A DNA stretch of 64,000 nucleotides from Tetracentron sinense. Lineage: Eukaryota; Streptophyta; Magnoliopsida; Trochodendrales; Trochodendraceae. Location: assembly GCA_015143295.1 (NCBI GenBank), contig CM026568.1, positions 30,636,441-30,700,440 of the forward strand, given 5' to 3'. Shown here in pieces: positions 21,901 through 34,095 of this stretch. The notes beneath the pieces were generated by a model, which ran no database searches, was not told the DNA's origin, and saw only the letters and a list, made by a program, of their open reading frames with translations. A program made the translations under genes and the position numbers. Numbering within the stretch: position 1 is the first letter of the stretch; each line of letters begins with the position of its first letter.

Positions 21901-24900
21901 ATGCTGTCACAGTAGTTACAGGAATAGTAGGTTGTGCGGGTTTGAAGGTAAAGGCAGAAGTCATTTTCTTTGATCATCATTGATGTTATTTCTTGTTGTT
22001 TGTACTTCTTCACATAAATTATATGCAGCTCATTGAAGCATATCCATTACAACCTTCCGAAAATGGAAATATGTAGGAATTCTTGGTTAAACTTCTTTTT
22101 GTAAGTGTCTTTAACGTTTCATTAGAATTTCAAATAAATCATAGACCAAAAGAAGGATGAGGAAAAAAAATATATGAGAAATTAAAAGCATTGATAACTC
22201 ATTGAGTAAAGCGTCTTTTCTGTTCTTACATATATAGCATGAAAAATATATAACGGTTCACTAATCATAATCGCCTACATGTTCCAAATCCAAATTATTA
22301 TTTCAAAGATAGTTGGGAGTAATCAATGTCTGTAAAGAAGGTTTATATGTGCTCAGTCACATCTGATTCCCTGCCTACTTGCTACTGGGTGGAGATGTAA
22401 GGCATAAGGACTATGTTGCGTGGAATTTCCCGTGCTAATTTTTGTTGGTTGCTGAAGTTTTGGATAATAATTGCCCAGTCTCAAGAAAAGCAGTAGGTGG
22501 CCCGTGGCCGTAACAATATCAGATGAATAAAACTGAGAATAACAGTAAGAACAATTCCGTACCTACTGTACTTAAGGCAACCAACATGTTACAATGTCGT
22601 TATCCTTAAGAAACGTTTATCCCCCACAAGTCCACAACTAGTCCACAATTGGTTTTGTAGCGAAATGTCTCCAAAATACAGTGAAGTCCAGATTTCCTGT
22701 TAATGACAGCGATTTGCATTATCAGTGTACAATCTGAACACCTCAACAAGTGATGAAAACAGCCCCAAAAAAGGCCTGCAGTGGCATTCTTGAAGCAAAA
22801 AAGGTAAATCAAAATCAGATCGCACGTATGAGAAAAAAAAATAGAAGTTGCTTGATGTTCTTGAAGCTCGACATTTCTAATCTTTGTTCTCTGGTTTTTG
22901 GTATTTTGGGATGATTCTTTGAATTATTAAACCCCTCTTGAACCCTTTTTTGTAGAGTTTCAAGTGCCCTTTTGAAAGGATTGGGTAGCTGTCCAGAATG
23001 TTCACAACCCTTGGGTGGGGTTGTGTGACTATTCTGAATAGACAATCTCTTCATCCATATAACTATCTTATAAGTTATAGCTACCGCTGACCAGTTAAAC
23101 AATCAACGAATCAATGTCATGCAGGTGCGCCTTGTCAACAAGCATCACCACTACACCACATGTGTCGCACCATCATCCGGCACCACTGTACCAGCTACCA
23201 CATGCGTGGACACCATGTAGGGGCTTCGGATTCTTTCTAGCGCATGCCAGAAAAGTGCTCAAGGGCCTCCACACTTAAGCAACATGTGGCTGGAGAAGTC
23301 ATTTCATTTCTCCCGTGATTTGGACTTCTCCCCACTTGATATCTCTCCTCCTTTATCTCACCATTTTATCACCATGTGTCAAATAATGGCCGGAGAAGTC
23401 AAAATCATGGAGCTCATGAAATGACTTCTCCAGCCACATGTCGCTTAAAGCATGGAGGCCCTTGAGCACTTTTCTAGCATGCGCTAGAGAGAATCCGAAG
23501 CCCCATGTAGGCCTGTCACATCATCGTCCAAAACAAATTTCTCAGGGCATAGTAACAAAGATTAAAAAAAAACACCGTATAATTGGGAACTTTTTATCAA
23601 ATGATTATTTCATGAAGTATTTGTGAGTCATGAGTTTTTGAAAAATCTTGACTTTCAAAAAGTCGTAAATTTCACGAATTAAACGTGAATTATTCATGGC
23701 GCGCATAAATATCTAATACATGAAATACATTTTGTTAATAATTTTCACAAATAGTGATCTCATTTTCATTTTATTTTATTCATCTTTCTCTAGATTTTCC
23801 CAATTTTTTTTCCTGTATTTTCTGAAATTTACAATTTTTTTTTATTTCTTCCCTAGCCAAATAACTCTCAAATTCTGACTTGGTGACTATGCCTTAAGGT
23901 ATATCATCCTATCTTATACACATAACCAAGTCTTTAAAAACCACAACTCTTATAATTTGGAAAAAAAAATTATGACTCCTTTGGAAAACCCAATTATATC
24001 TTTATCTTAATTTGAGAATACCCTATAGTTTCAACACCATACACATTTCCATATTTGTAGATTGCAATAAATACAGGTTGAGCTATCAAGGAGAACTTAA
24101 GCTAGCCTGAGAAACCTACACTTCCCTAACACAACCCTATTCAAACTAAGCAAAAGATGCGCCTAAATTCAAAGTTTTTGACACTGTTACCAAATATCAT
24201 GAGCTAATGTATAGGTTCTCGTACCTTAACCTGACCCCCCTACCACAAACACACAAAAAGGAAAAATAAAAAGGAGAGAGAGGACTCATTGGCGACTGAG
24301 AAATTTAGCTAGTGAACATATATGACATTGGATTTTCCTGCTTTTTAGGAATGCACAGCTTCTCTGACGATTATTTCTGTAAGGAGTACGAGTCCACCAA
24401 ATGAATGCCTAACATTGTGATCTAATTCAATCATATATGAGTTTGGCAAACTAAAATCCTAGAAAGCTTGTCGTGCAAGCTGACAAATTCACAAGTTAAT
24501 ATTTATCAGTCACATATTTTGCATGTATAAGTAAGCAGGCAGTTTATGAAATGTTAAGAAATAGGATACCAGCCTTGTTCGTAATCTTAGAATGTAGGAG
24601 TTGTAGTTAAAAATCAACAGAGAATGTATAATTAATTTGGGAGATCCTCTTCATGCCAAAGTTCCATGTTCTTGGTCACTTCATATGGCACTATCTGTTG
24701 CATTTCTATCCATATCATGAGCAAAAGTATTATAGGTTTTTCAAACTCATTAAACGCTACCTTACGAAATATAAACAGAGGAGTTAGGTTAACTAGTTAA
24801 GGGGTTTAAGGGATGTAAGCAGCTAACTACTTGCTTATAATTGCGTCTCCAGGCATGATATGGTGGATAACCTTAGGTTGTCTTGCTGAGGTTTTTGGAA

Positions 24901-27900
24901 AGATATTCCCTATGTAACAATCCATTGATCTTATCATATATGCCTTCAATTAATACTATCTGAAAATGAACTTTCTTTGTCACGTTGTATGTCATGCTTA
25001 TCTTTTGCACATTTATTTCCAGTACATATCTGCACCAAAGATGAAATACCATACCCTCTCAAAAATTTCAATCAACACATATAAAACATTAGGGAAAAAA
25101 CAAAACATTACATCCATTATTTAAAAAAAAGTAAATTTAATTTTACTGAATTTTGGTTATTGTTGTCTTCTTTTAGCCTACAGTGGCTGCAATAGAAGCA
25201 GGGAAAGACATAGCGTTGGCCAACAAAGAGACCCTGATTGCTGGTGGTCCCTTTGTGCTTCCTCTCGCACACAAACATAAAGTAAAAATTCTTCCTGCTG
25301 ATTCAGAACATTCTGCCATATTCCAGGTATGATAGTATATCTTTATTGATAGTGAGGTTCATTCTTAAAATTGCACATAGACATTCCAGATACTTCCATG
25401 ACATTTATTGCAGCTTTGTTGACCGTGATACAAAACATAGATATACTCTCTTAGTTAATTATTTCTTTTACCATTGCATGCTCATTTTGTGATTTTATGT
25501 GCACCAATTTCATTCATGTTGATTAGAGAAGCTGAGAGAGATCTCCTGTCTTCAGTGTATTCAGGGCTTGCCGGAGGGTGCACTTCGACGCATCCTTTTA
25601 ACTGCGTCAGGAGGGTCCTTCAGGTGCGAAATCATTCTTTACACTAGAAGTTTGCGCAACATGATTTGAAATCTACCTAAGGTGTATATCTAGCTTCTGC
25701 ATCTTTGGAGGGCAAGGAAAAGAAAATCTATAGTGTAACATGACTTTGGCGATTAATGTTTTTTTTTCTCTCTTTCTAAACCATAAAAGCTATCCTCAGT
25801 TAGGAGTTAGGACTATCCAGTGAGCTTTAGAGCCCGATATTGTTTACTCACATCTATTCCCTTACTCTTTTTTTCTGAATGCAAGAGAAACATGAACATA
25901 CAATACCAAAAGAACCGCTTGAAAAAGATATGCTATTAAACTTTTGAAAATCTTTCAAATGTCCTCTGAGTCAGTGCATGATATCTGATATGTTCTTGTC
26001 CCGACTTTATGACTTCTTTTCCAAGGAAAGGAAAATGAAAATACTGAACAAAATAAAACTTCATTCCGTCTAGGAGTTATTCTTTCATGGCCAATATCGG
26101 AAAATCTCGCCCCTTCTGCAATTTACCCTCTGGTCATTTGTACAACATTCAGAACCTGGGTGAACCTTAAGTTCATGGTGTTCCTGACAGGGATTGGCCT
26201 GTTGAAAAATTGAAAGAAGTGAAAGTTGCTGACGCTTTAAAGCATCCAAACTGGAATATGGGAAAGAAGATTACTGTGGACTCTGCTACCCTTTTCAATA
26301 AGGTTTGTTGCTTTCCTTTTGTTGTGTTTGAGATTCTAAGCTCCATGCCATGTGTCATATAATCTGGCTCAAATTGTATGTAGTCTGTGAGCAAAACACT
26401 GATTTTTTTTTTGTTTCTTTATAGGGTCTAGAAGTTATTGAAGCCCATTATCTATTTGGAGCTGAATATGATGATATTGAGATCGTGATTCATCCGCAGT
26501 CAATCATACACTCAATGGTTGAAACACAGGTTCAACTCTTTCTTATTGCATCATGTTGCTACTTCTTTAATGGCTCTTTAACTACCTTTTCAAAGATGTT
26601 ACAAGGTCTTAGAAAAGAGATGTTGAAGACATTAAATTCCACCAAAACTCTTCCTCATTTTGCAGCATTGGATTTGAATGAGAGGATATTGGAGTGTATG
26701 TTTTAACTCCAACATTCAGAATTTTGACATCTTGAAATTTCTTTTTCTGTTCTTGGTCTTTTCTAGGATTCATCTGTCCTGGCCCAGTTAGGATGGCCTG
26801 ATATGCGCCTTCCAATACTTTACACGTTATCATGGCCAGACAGAATCTACTGCTCTGAGAAAACTTGGCCTCGTCTTGATCTTTGCAAGTAAGAGTTACT
26901 TCTCATGTCATTGTGCTACTTGCTTGATACAGATAAGAGTAGTCAAAGTGTCCAGGCAACTCCTAGGCAATAGGGGATTCCCTAGCTGAGGCTAGGAAAC
27001 CAAAATTTACTTTTTCTGTTTAACCTATATTAGATTTAGTAATCATGATCTAGGCGACATGGGTTCTAGGTCTCCTGGGTAGGCAAGGCGGTGGCCTGGG
27101 CAACATTTTGACTACACTGATACAAATATAGCAGATGTTTGCATTCTCCTCCTAGTAAAAGTAGATTGGTTTGAGTATCATCTTTAGCCCTATTAAGATG
27201 GAAGGACAAGTACTCATAAATTTTTTTGAAGTAATGGCATATTCCTACTACTGTCTAATAGGAAGTTGGGGGCTTTTCCTCTCTATCACGTAACCAACCA
27301 CCCAATAGGCAGGTCATCCATTTTGTACATTTATTTAGCTTGATGAAACAAGAAAGGAAACCTGTCTTATCTTCTAGAAATCATGACTGAACATGTTAGT
27401 ATGTCTTTTCTTATCTACGCTGTATCACCCCCCCCCCCCCCCCCCAAAAAAAAAAAAAAAAAACTTGCCCTTTAAGTGGTCACAAGTATTCAATATCCAC
27501 CTTTGTTAGAATGGCGAATAATAAAGCATTTCCCAGGATGACGTAAAGGAAAAAAAAGAGAAATTTCCTGGAATGATCTGTATCTCCTGTATGTGGCAAT
27601 GGAGATTAGGATTAGAAGATATGGGCACTAGAGCTGTAAATATGGGATCAAAATATGAAAAACATTGAATTCTCATTGTCTCTGTCTCTTTGATTGATAT
27701 GGTTTAATACAAAATGGGATGATGCAGGTTAAGTTCACTAACATTTAAAGCTCCTGATACTGTGAAATACCCGTCCATGGATCTTGCCTATGCTGCTGGA
27801 CGGGCTGGAGGCACCATGACAGGAGTTCTTAGTGCGGCTAACGAGAAAGCCGTGGAGATGTTCATTGACGAAAAGTATGTATTTTGTTTCTTGATGCTTT

Positions 27901-30847
27901 GCTGCCTTCATATCGTATACAAGTGCTTATTTCCTTCTCAGGAAGATCTGTGGAACCTAAAATCGCATTCGCTTTCTGATAGGTCTCTAAAAATACGCTC
28001 AATGTTTCTGCTAGTTGCAGCAGCCTGTAACTGGATATTTAATTTTCATACAAATGCTTTCAAGAGTTTGAGGTAACTACCAATAAAAATAAAAAAGAAA
28101 GAAAGAAAGATTGGGAGATTAACTACAAACAACCACTAGCTAGCAGAACTGATTGTTTTTCTTTAGATAGGAGAATGTGCATCAGACAAGGATATGGTAT
28201 ATCCTAACCGATGTTTTAAAACACTAAGGTGTGGGGCGTGGCATTGGGACCTTAAGATGCGTGAGGCTTAAGCTTCACTAGAAAGCCTTAGGCTACCTGA
28301 TAAATAGATATGAATATTGTAAAAAGATTCAAAAAATAATAATTAAAGGTAATACATATATATGTGTGTGTGTGTGTGTGTGTGTATGTACGCACATGCA
28401 TGTGTTGTATTATATAAATTATTTAGCCATAAAAAATGAATTTGAGAGGCAAGAAAAGCTAAAATTTAGATTTACTTTCTTGTTTATATTCATATTGAAA
28501 GACAAATAATGTTCAATAATATGGTTGATTTTGGATTCCAACAAACAATTACAAAGTATTCACCAACTGCATATGTAAGGCAATGACTCCAAATCTTTGT
28601 AATGTCTACCATGAAAACTAGAGTGAAATATACTCAACAGGGTTTGAAAAAGCCTAAATATGTTAGACATAATAAATTAAATGTTAATTTAAACTAATAC
28701 CAAAATTTAAAAAAATTAATTTTTTAAGTGATAAAAGAAATTATGAGGCACACCTTATAATTTAATTTTTAAGTCTTAGTTATTTGACTAGAACCCTATT
28801 TTTGATTAATGTATGAGGCACACGCTTTAACAAAATATTTAATGTTTCAAGTCTTAGTTATGTGGCTAGAATCCTATTTTTGATTAATGTATGAGGCACA
28901 TGGTTAAGATATAAAGCGAGTCTCACAGTTTGAGGTGTTAGCCTCATGAAATTTAAGTCTTAAGGTGTTTTCCTTGATCCTCGGGGCGTAAGTCTTTCAC
29001 ACCTTTTAAAACACTAATCCTATACGGTTGAAAACCTGATTTATGGGCAGTTGGACACATAGCAGATGATTGTTTCAAAAAATATAGTATTTGAAAAAGG
29101 GATCTATTTCTTCTTTCTTTTACGAAGCTAGGAAAGCAAGGAAGGCTACAGTATGGTTAAGGACATAGCTAAAGACTAAAGTACACAAATGATTTCTCAT
29201 ATATTATAAACAGTCAAGTACAAACCTCTTTACTGTTTGTGTAACCCAGAACACCAAAATTATAATTTAATAGAAAAGAAATTAATGGCATCCTGTTCTT
29301 TTAAAACCGTCCATGAGACATAGCTGTTGGATAGCACCTCGAAACAAGATAGCACCAGTTACTGCTACTATTATGAAGAAACTATATTAGTTTGCCCCTA
29401 TATCAAGTGCTATAACTTATACGTACACAACCCAAAACAAGATGGCACCAGTTACTGCTACTATCATGAAGAAACTATTTTAGTTTGCTCCTATTAAAGT
29501 GTTATACGCACACAATTACATGAAGTTTTAATTGGGAGTAATTTAACAGCTACTCGAACAGAACTTTAAAATTTAAATCATCTTCGTTTTTTGTTTTAAG
29601 ATAAATCATCAAACTTGACCTGATCTGGTTGATGACTAAGCAACCTGGCTATCCCGACCTGTTCAATCAAGATTAGGGATGGTCTATTTATTATTTCAAC
29701 CTGATTAATTATCAGGTCACAGTGATAAATTATTCAATGAGTCAGGAGTGTCAACCCGACCCGACTCGATCCATTGCCACCTCCTAATCATGTTCATGTG
29801 GGGAAAGAGTGCTGATTAACCTGTTTTCAGAAAGAACATGGACATCCTATACATGTTACATTGGTGAAAATGCTTTTCTATAGATAGGGGTGGTTAACTA
29901 ACCATGTTGGTCATGAATAGCTCGAGCTCGGCTTGTTAAAAGCTCGTTTGAGCTTGTTTATTATATAAAAAGCCAAGCCCGAACTAGATTTTCAAGCTCG
30001 TTAAATTAACGAACCAAGCTTGAGCACGTTGGTGCTCGGCTCGTTAAAAGCTCGGCTTGATTATATTATATACTTAACATATTAAAATATTTAAAATATA
30101 CTCACTTCATTTAAATACTAAAAATAAGAATATTTATTATATATTAGTGAAGATTAATAGTATATCATCTATTTTACATGATAAGAATACCCTTTATACA
30201 ATTATAAACTTATACTGTACTAAAATTTTAGGTAACACCGTAATTTATTTACCCAGGATAATAACATAAAAGTTTCACCTAATTTAAATAGCTATATCCA
30301 ATGAACAAAGCTGCTCATGAACTACTTGAGCTCGGCTCAAGTTCGTTTATTAAAGCTCGAGCTTGTTTATTTAATAAACAAGCCAAGCTCAAACTTGAAC
30401 ACACCACTACTCGGCTCGGCTTGATAACCCCCTATCTATATAGTAGTAGATGAAAGCTATGGGATTGTTGCTCACTATAAAACTGGCCTGTATTCTTCAC
30501 TACAGTGCTTATAAAGTTGATTTGAGTACTCATCCAAACAGTATTGCATCTTAAATCAGACAAGGTTGGAATCGTCAAGACAGTTTGTTTGCCTTGGTTA
30601 CAAATACTGTAGAACTTTTCATGATAAAGTTGCTTGACATTTGAATTCCTCAACTGATGAATACGTTATTGTTTTCAGAATCAGCTACCTGGATATATTC
30701 AAGGTCGTGGAGGTTACATGTGATAAGCACCAGACAGAGTTAGTGGCCAGCCCATCCCTTGAGGAGATCATACATTACGACTTGTGGGCCCGGAAGTTTG
30801 CTGCCACTTTGCAACCGTCATCTGGTTTGAGTCCTGTTCTTGCATGA
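18921..30847 (+). CDS. DXR: 1-deoxy-D-xylulose 5-phosphate reductoisomerase, plastid precursor (12 exons)
   Basis: Converts 1-deoxy-D-xylulose 5-phosphate to 2-C-methyl-D-erythritol 4-phosphate with NADPH, the committed step of the plastid MEP isoprenoid pathway. Exons: 18921-19005, 20766-20941, 21510-21596, 21670-21795, 21885-21947, 25177-25326, 25556-25623, 26191-26302, 26425-26529, 26767-26888, 27728-27874, 30679-30847. All introns are GT-AG and all phases join, giving 1410 bp (469 residues plus TGA), the usual plant length. Residues 1 to about 50 are a basic, Ser-containing transit peptide starting [26 protein letters not shown] (53-60) is the plant-conserved Pro-rich stretch, and GSTGSIGTQ (79-87) is the NADPH-binding loop. 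D221 and E223 (in [12 protein letters not shown]) and E292 (after N288-K289) correspond to the metal ligands; H270 matches the active-site His. The ATG was chosen because it begins the conserved plant N terminus. Introns 5 (3.2 kb) and 11 (2.8 kb) are long and full of repeats. Nothing is broken. Confidence 0.97.
19320..19990. repeat. repeat of CCGGTTCAACCGG type in DXR intron 1
   Basis: Two facing blocks (about 19330-19430 and 19760-19985) contain repeated ACCGGTT, GGTCCGG and GACCGGTTC motifs on both strands. This is the style of a decayed non-autonomous TIR element. Exact ends could not be fixed. Confidence 0.4.
20232..20376. mobile_element. foldback MITE in DXR intron 1
   Basis: GCTCCGTTTGTTTTGATGTA at the left is matched base for base by TACATCAAAACAAATGGAGC at the right with only one or two differences. 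The arms extend for about 55 bp, leaving a loop near 20290-20310. The length is 145 bp. Flanks TATAT and TATAG suggest a short duplication but are too simple to be sure. Confidence 0.82.
23222..23502. mobile_element. MULE-type MITE in DXR intron 5
   Basis: The long inverted repeat starts GGCTTCGGATTCTTTCTAGC and ends GAGAGAATCCGAAGCC. It is flanked by a perfect 9-bp duplication CCATGTAGG (23213-23221 and 23503-23511). The core has ACATGTGGCTGGAGAAGTC and CCCACTTGATATCT. It lies in the 3.2-kb intron 5 and does not touch a splice site. Confidence 0.92.
27427..27463. repeat. poly(C)-poly(A) run in DXR intron 10
   Basis: An uninterrupted run of about 19 C is followed directly by about 18 A. Such a junction is prone to length errors in sequencing, so its true length is uncertain. 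Confidence 0.85.
28206..29013. mobile_element. TIR element in DXR intron 11
   Basis: GATGTTTTAAAACACTAAGG and GGTGTGGGGCGTGG at the left are mirrored by CGGGGCGTAAG...CACACCTTTTAAAACAC at the right. Inside there is a (TG)n tract (about 28361-28388) and a tandem duplication of period 78 bp (starts 28771 and 28849: AAGTCTTAGTTAT...GTATGAGGCACA). No coding capacity. Ends are approximate. Confidence 0.6.
29344..29500. repeat. tandem duplication, period 93 bp, in DXR intron 11
   Basis: ACAAGATAGCACCAGTTACT...GAAGAAACTA at 29344 recurs at 29437 with few changes. Two copies are visible. It is probably a simple local duplication. Confidence 0.75.
29885..30434. mobile_element. hAT element (TAGGGGTGG...CCCCCTA) in DXR intron 11
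   Basis: The ends TAGGGGTGGTTAA and TTGATAACCCCCTA are inverted repeats. They are flanked by TCTATAGA (29877-29884) and TCTATATA (30435-30442), an 8-bp duplication with one mismatch. Subterminal AGCTCGGCTCG motifs on both sides match the 2203-2595 element. It ends 244 bp before the last DXR exon. Confidence 0.8.
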
Positions 30848-31105
30848 TTGAGCAGACCCTGGTTGACTAGGATGATGCCTTTGATTGGGCAACTGGTGAC
30901 CATTATTGAATTCCTGCCTTTAACGGGCATGCCTGGCTGAGGTATGTGGATCAATAAAGCAATTGTATCATAGTGATTAATGGAAAGAGAGAGGCGTCCG
31001 AAATGTGTTTTCCTCTCTATTTGTAAGAAATGTATGAATACTTGAGTAGTTGATCATGTAAAGGAGTAGAAAAGTCATTCTGATGGCAAATAACAGGGAA
31101 ATAAA
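30848..31105 (+). terminator. DXR 3' UTR with two AATAAA polyadenylation signals
   Basis: AATAAA occurs at 30953-30958 and 31100-31105, about 106 and 253 bp after the stop codon. Both distances are normal for plant genes. Which is used cannot be told from the sequence. Confidence 0.6.
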
Positions 31106-34080
31106 ACTATGGTGCATTTTGCAGTGAGATATCTCTTGTTTCCTTTCCGTTTCTGTTTCTAATTTTCTTCTTATGTTAGTAAGTTAAAGGCATATTGTAC
31201 ACGATGTACAGTAGATCCATATATAGTAACCCAATTTTTAGTGTAAGTTCTCTGGTTTAATCAAAATTTTCTTTTGAATTGAAGTCTGTACTGTGATCAA
31301 CTCTAATTTCGATAGTGTAAACTGTAAAGGTTGTTCTATATGGTGTTAGGAGTTAGGACACACACAATGTTGGTTGGTCCACTTGCATGTGTGCCACACA
31401 GAAAATCTTCTAAGCCAGGAAATTGTTCCAGACAGATGACCATAACCATCTGAACTGTATCCTTTTTGTGTTTTAAACTAAAATAAATAAATGTGCAAAG
31501 GAATAGAATATCAGATAGTTGAGATGATCTGATCATTCCCATTGATCTCTTATATTGGATTGGGTCTTGATCCCCTGCATGTCTGACATGTGTCTTGATG
31601 TTGTCCTTGTCTATTATGTAATATCATCTTAATTGAAAACACTGGTTTGATGTTTCTCCTATTATTAGCAATGATTCAGGCAAAAACTGGTTCAGTATTC
31701 CTAAGGCTGTAATTGCCACCAAGCATCACAACAATAAGCCAAAAGGAGACTTGAAATGATAGTGCCTTACAAGTGAAATGGTGCACTTCCACATCGGGAA
31801 ATCAGTAGTGGTTCGTGCATGACTTTGACACCCATAGCATGTATGGTAGTGTTATTGAGTTGCTTCATCCTACAAATAACTACCCACTGATAAATTAAAG
31901 TTATCTGGAAATTTTACCAGTCACCAACTTAGGTTAATTCTATATATGTGGTGTTGACGGCTGCAACACAGGCCATGATGGAGGAAGAAGACCAATTAGC
32001 ATTGCCTTAGGCATGCAAATTTAAAGGTATTCCATCACTGATCTGTTGTCCCAAGAGATTATCAAGCTTGTTCCAGGGCATGATGCTGAGCTTCAGGATC
32101 AGAAACTATCTCATCTCATCCTTGATGTCTTAGCTTCTCTAAATTAATTCTGGAATCTTATGAATCTTTGTGCAGAAGAGGATTAAAAACCTTGTAGCAA
32201 TGTTCTGTCATCCACAATCTATAATGAGGAAAAACATGGATTATAACTGATCCAGTGGTTGGTTGATTGTTCCATATTTTCTAACGTCACTTTGGTATTT
32301 GATTTCTTTGATGTGTAGGCTCTGGTCTTCGATGGTCAGAGAATGGTGTTCCTGGTCAGAGTATCTCTTTCTTGGCCTCTTGTCAATGTATATCTTTATT
32401 TGACACCACCTCTCGATTCTCCTCTTTCAGGGGCGTTTAAACACCCACTGAAATTAGAGTAGCATTTAGAACCCTGTCAAGTGTGTTGACTATATGAACT
32501 GCACTATACTGTTCACCATTCTGAACATTTGTCAAGGGATTATCCGACGGCCATCACATTGCAGATACCATTGTTTATAGTATAGAAGTTCCTATAAAAA
32601 TGGGAAATGACCTACCTTTGAGTGCAGTTTGAACTTTGAACCATTGATTTACATAATTGGAAAGAGAATTGATATATGATCTATTCGAAGCTGCCACAGG
32701 TATGCGAACGATGCACAATTATTTTCGTATCAGGGGAGTTGCTGCTGATCTACCTCATGGCTGGATAGAGAGACAACTAAGCTCCACCACATTTACTAGT
32801 AAGGGCTGCCTTCCACCCTGCTGGCCTAACTAAGAACCTTCAAAATACTGCTCATGCAACACAGGAGGCTGACACCAGCTATCTTTCTCTGTATCTACTT
32901 ATCCATTTTACCTAGGCCGGTTATTTTGGTTGTTAATCTGTTTCTGTTACTCTTATCTATTATTCACCATATTGAACATTTGCAGGGATTATCCACTGCC
33001 GTTGCCTCCAGCATGAAATGAAGCTTCAGTCGTTATCAGGCAACACAAAAGGCTTGCACCATTTATCTTTATGTCTCTGTTACTCTTATCTATTTATCCA
33101 TCTTTGCCATTTATTTTGGTTGTTACCTATCTATTTATCAATATCTGTTTGCTGGCTGTTCTTTTGATCCATCTATGACCCACTTCAATAAAGAGACACC
33201 TACCTATGCCAATAAATGAAAATAAATACGGGGGACAATATAATCAATCAGGCCCACAAAACACAGAAATCTAGCTAAAGATTGTGTGCAACCCATTTCT
33301 AAGTCATGTAACAAGGACCTGTGGTTGCAGCAGTGAGGAGATATGGCTCTAGGTAAAGTGGAATGGTGGAACAGGATTCATGTAGCCAACCTAAATAATA
33401 AGAATAAGGCTTAAACGATGGTGATGATGATATTAACATATATATTACAAGCCTATCTTTGTATCGTTTCTAGTCTGGATAGATCACAGGTACCCGTGTA
33501 ATTCGTTAACTTATGGTAAAGGAGATAATCTTATCATATAAATGTTGGAAACATCATAATCTTGAGAAATTGATCGAATATCTATCTTCACACGATTGAC
33601 TGACAAAACTGAATTGATGGGTCCTACTCCTACCCCAGGAAAAGATTGTTTGCTATTTACCTGTTTCTGGTATACGCTGTAGCACACATTTATCTACTAC
33701 CTTATCTTTAGCAAGAACCTGTCCCTCTCATTATACATATTTTCTTGTGTACTACAGTCACTTATCTAGATTTAGGGCATTTTCTCTACCTTTTTCATTG
33801 ATCTAGCCTTTGAGGTTTGTTGTTTTTATGTCCTAGTGTTGGTTGGGATTGGCATTTTAATGCAACGGTAGCATGTGCAGGAACATGAATATGCATGCTA
33901 TTTAAGAAAGTATTACAAGTGGTTGCTTGTGAACATGGCCAGCCATTGATTGAAGAACAACCACCTACTCATAAGAAATATCGTATGATGATTGATACTA
34001 CTACGAATTTAATACACAACAATATTATATGATATGAAATGTTTTGAGTTTTAAGGACAAATCAATGAACTTTATTTATT
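31106..34080. other. intergenic, no gene recognised
   Basis: There is no conserved frame or TIR structure. Two similar blocks rich in TGTTACTCTTATCTATT.ATYCA occur near 32940-32985 and 33075-33105, suggesting an old local duplication. Open frames are short and featureless. Confidence 0.4.
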
Positions 34081-34095
34081 TATTTATTTATTTCG

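Noticed and set aside
27762-28076. A 104-codon frame that looks like an independent small gene
   Set aside because: Its first part is DXR exon 11 ([15 protein letters not shown]...); the rest reads into the intron past the splice donor at 27875.
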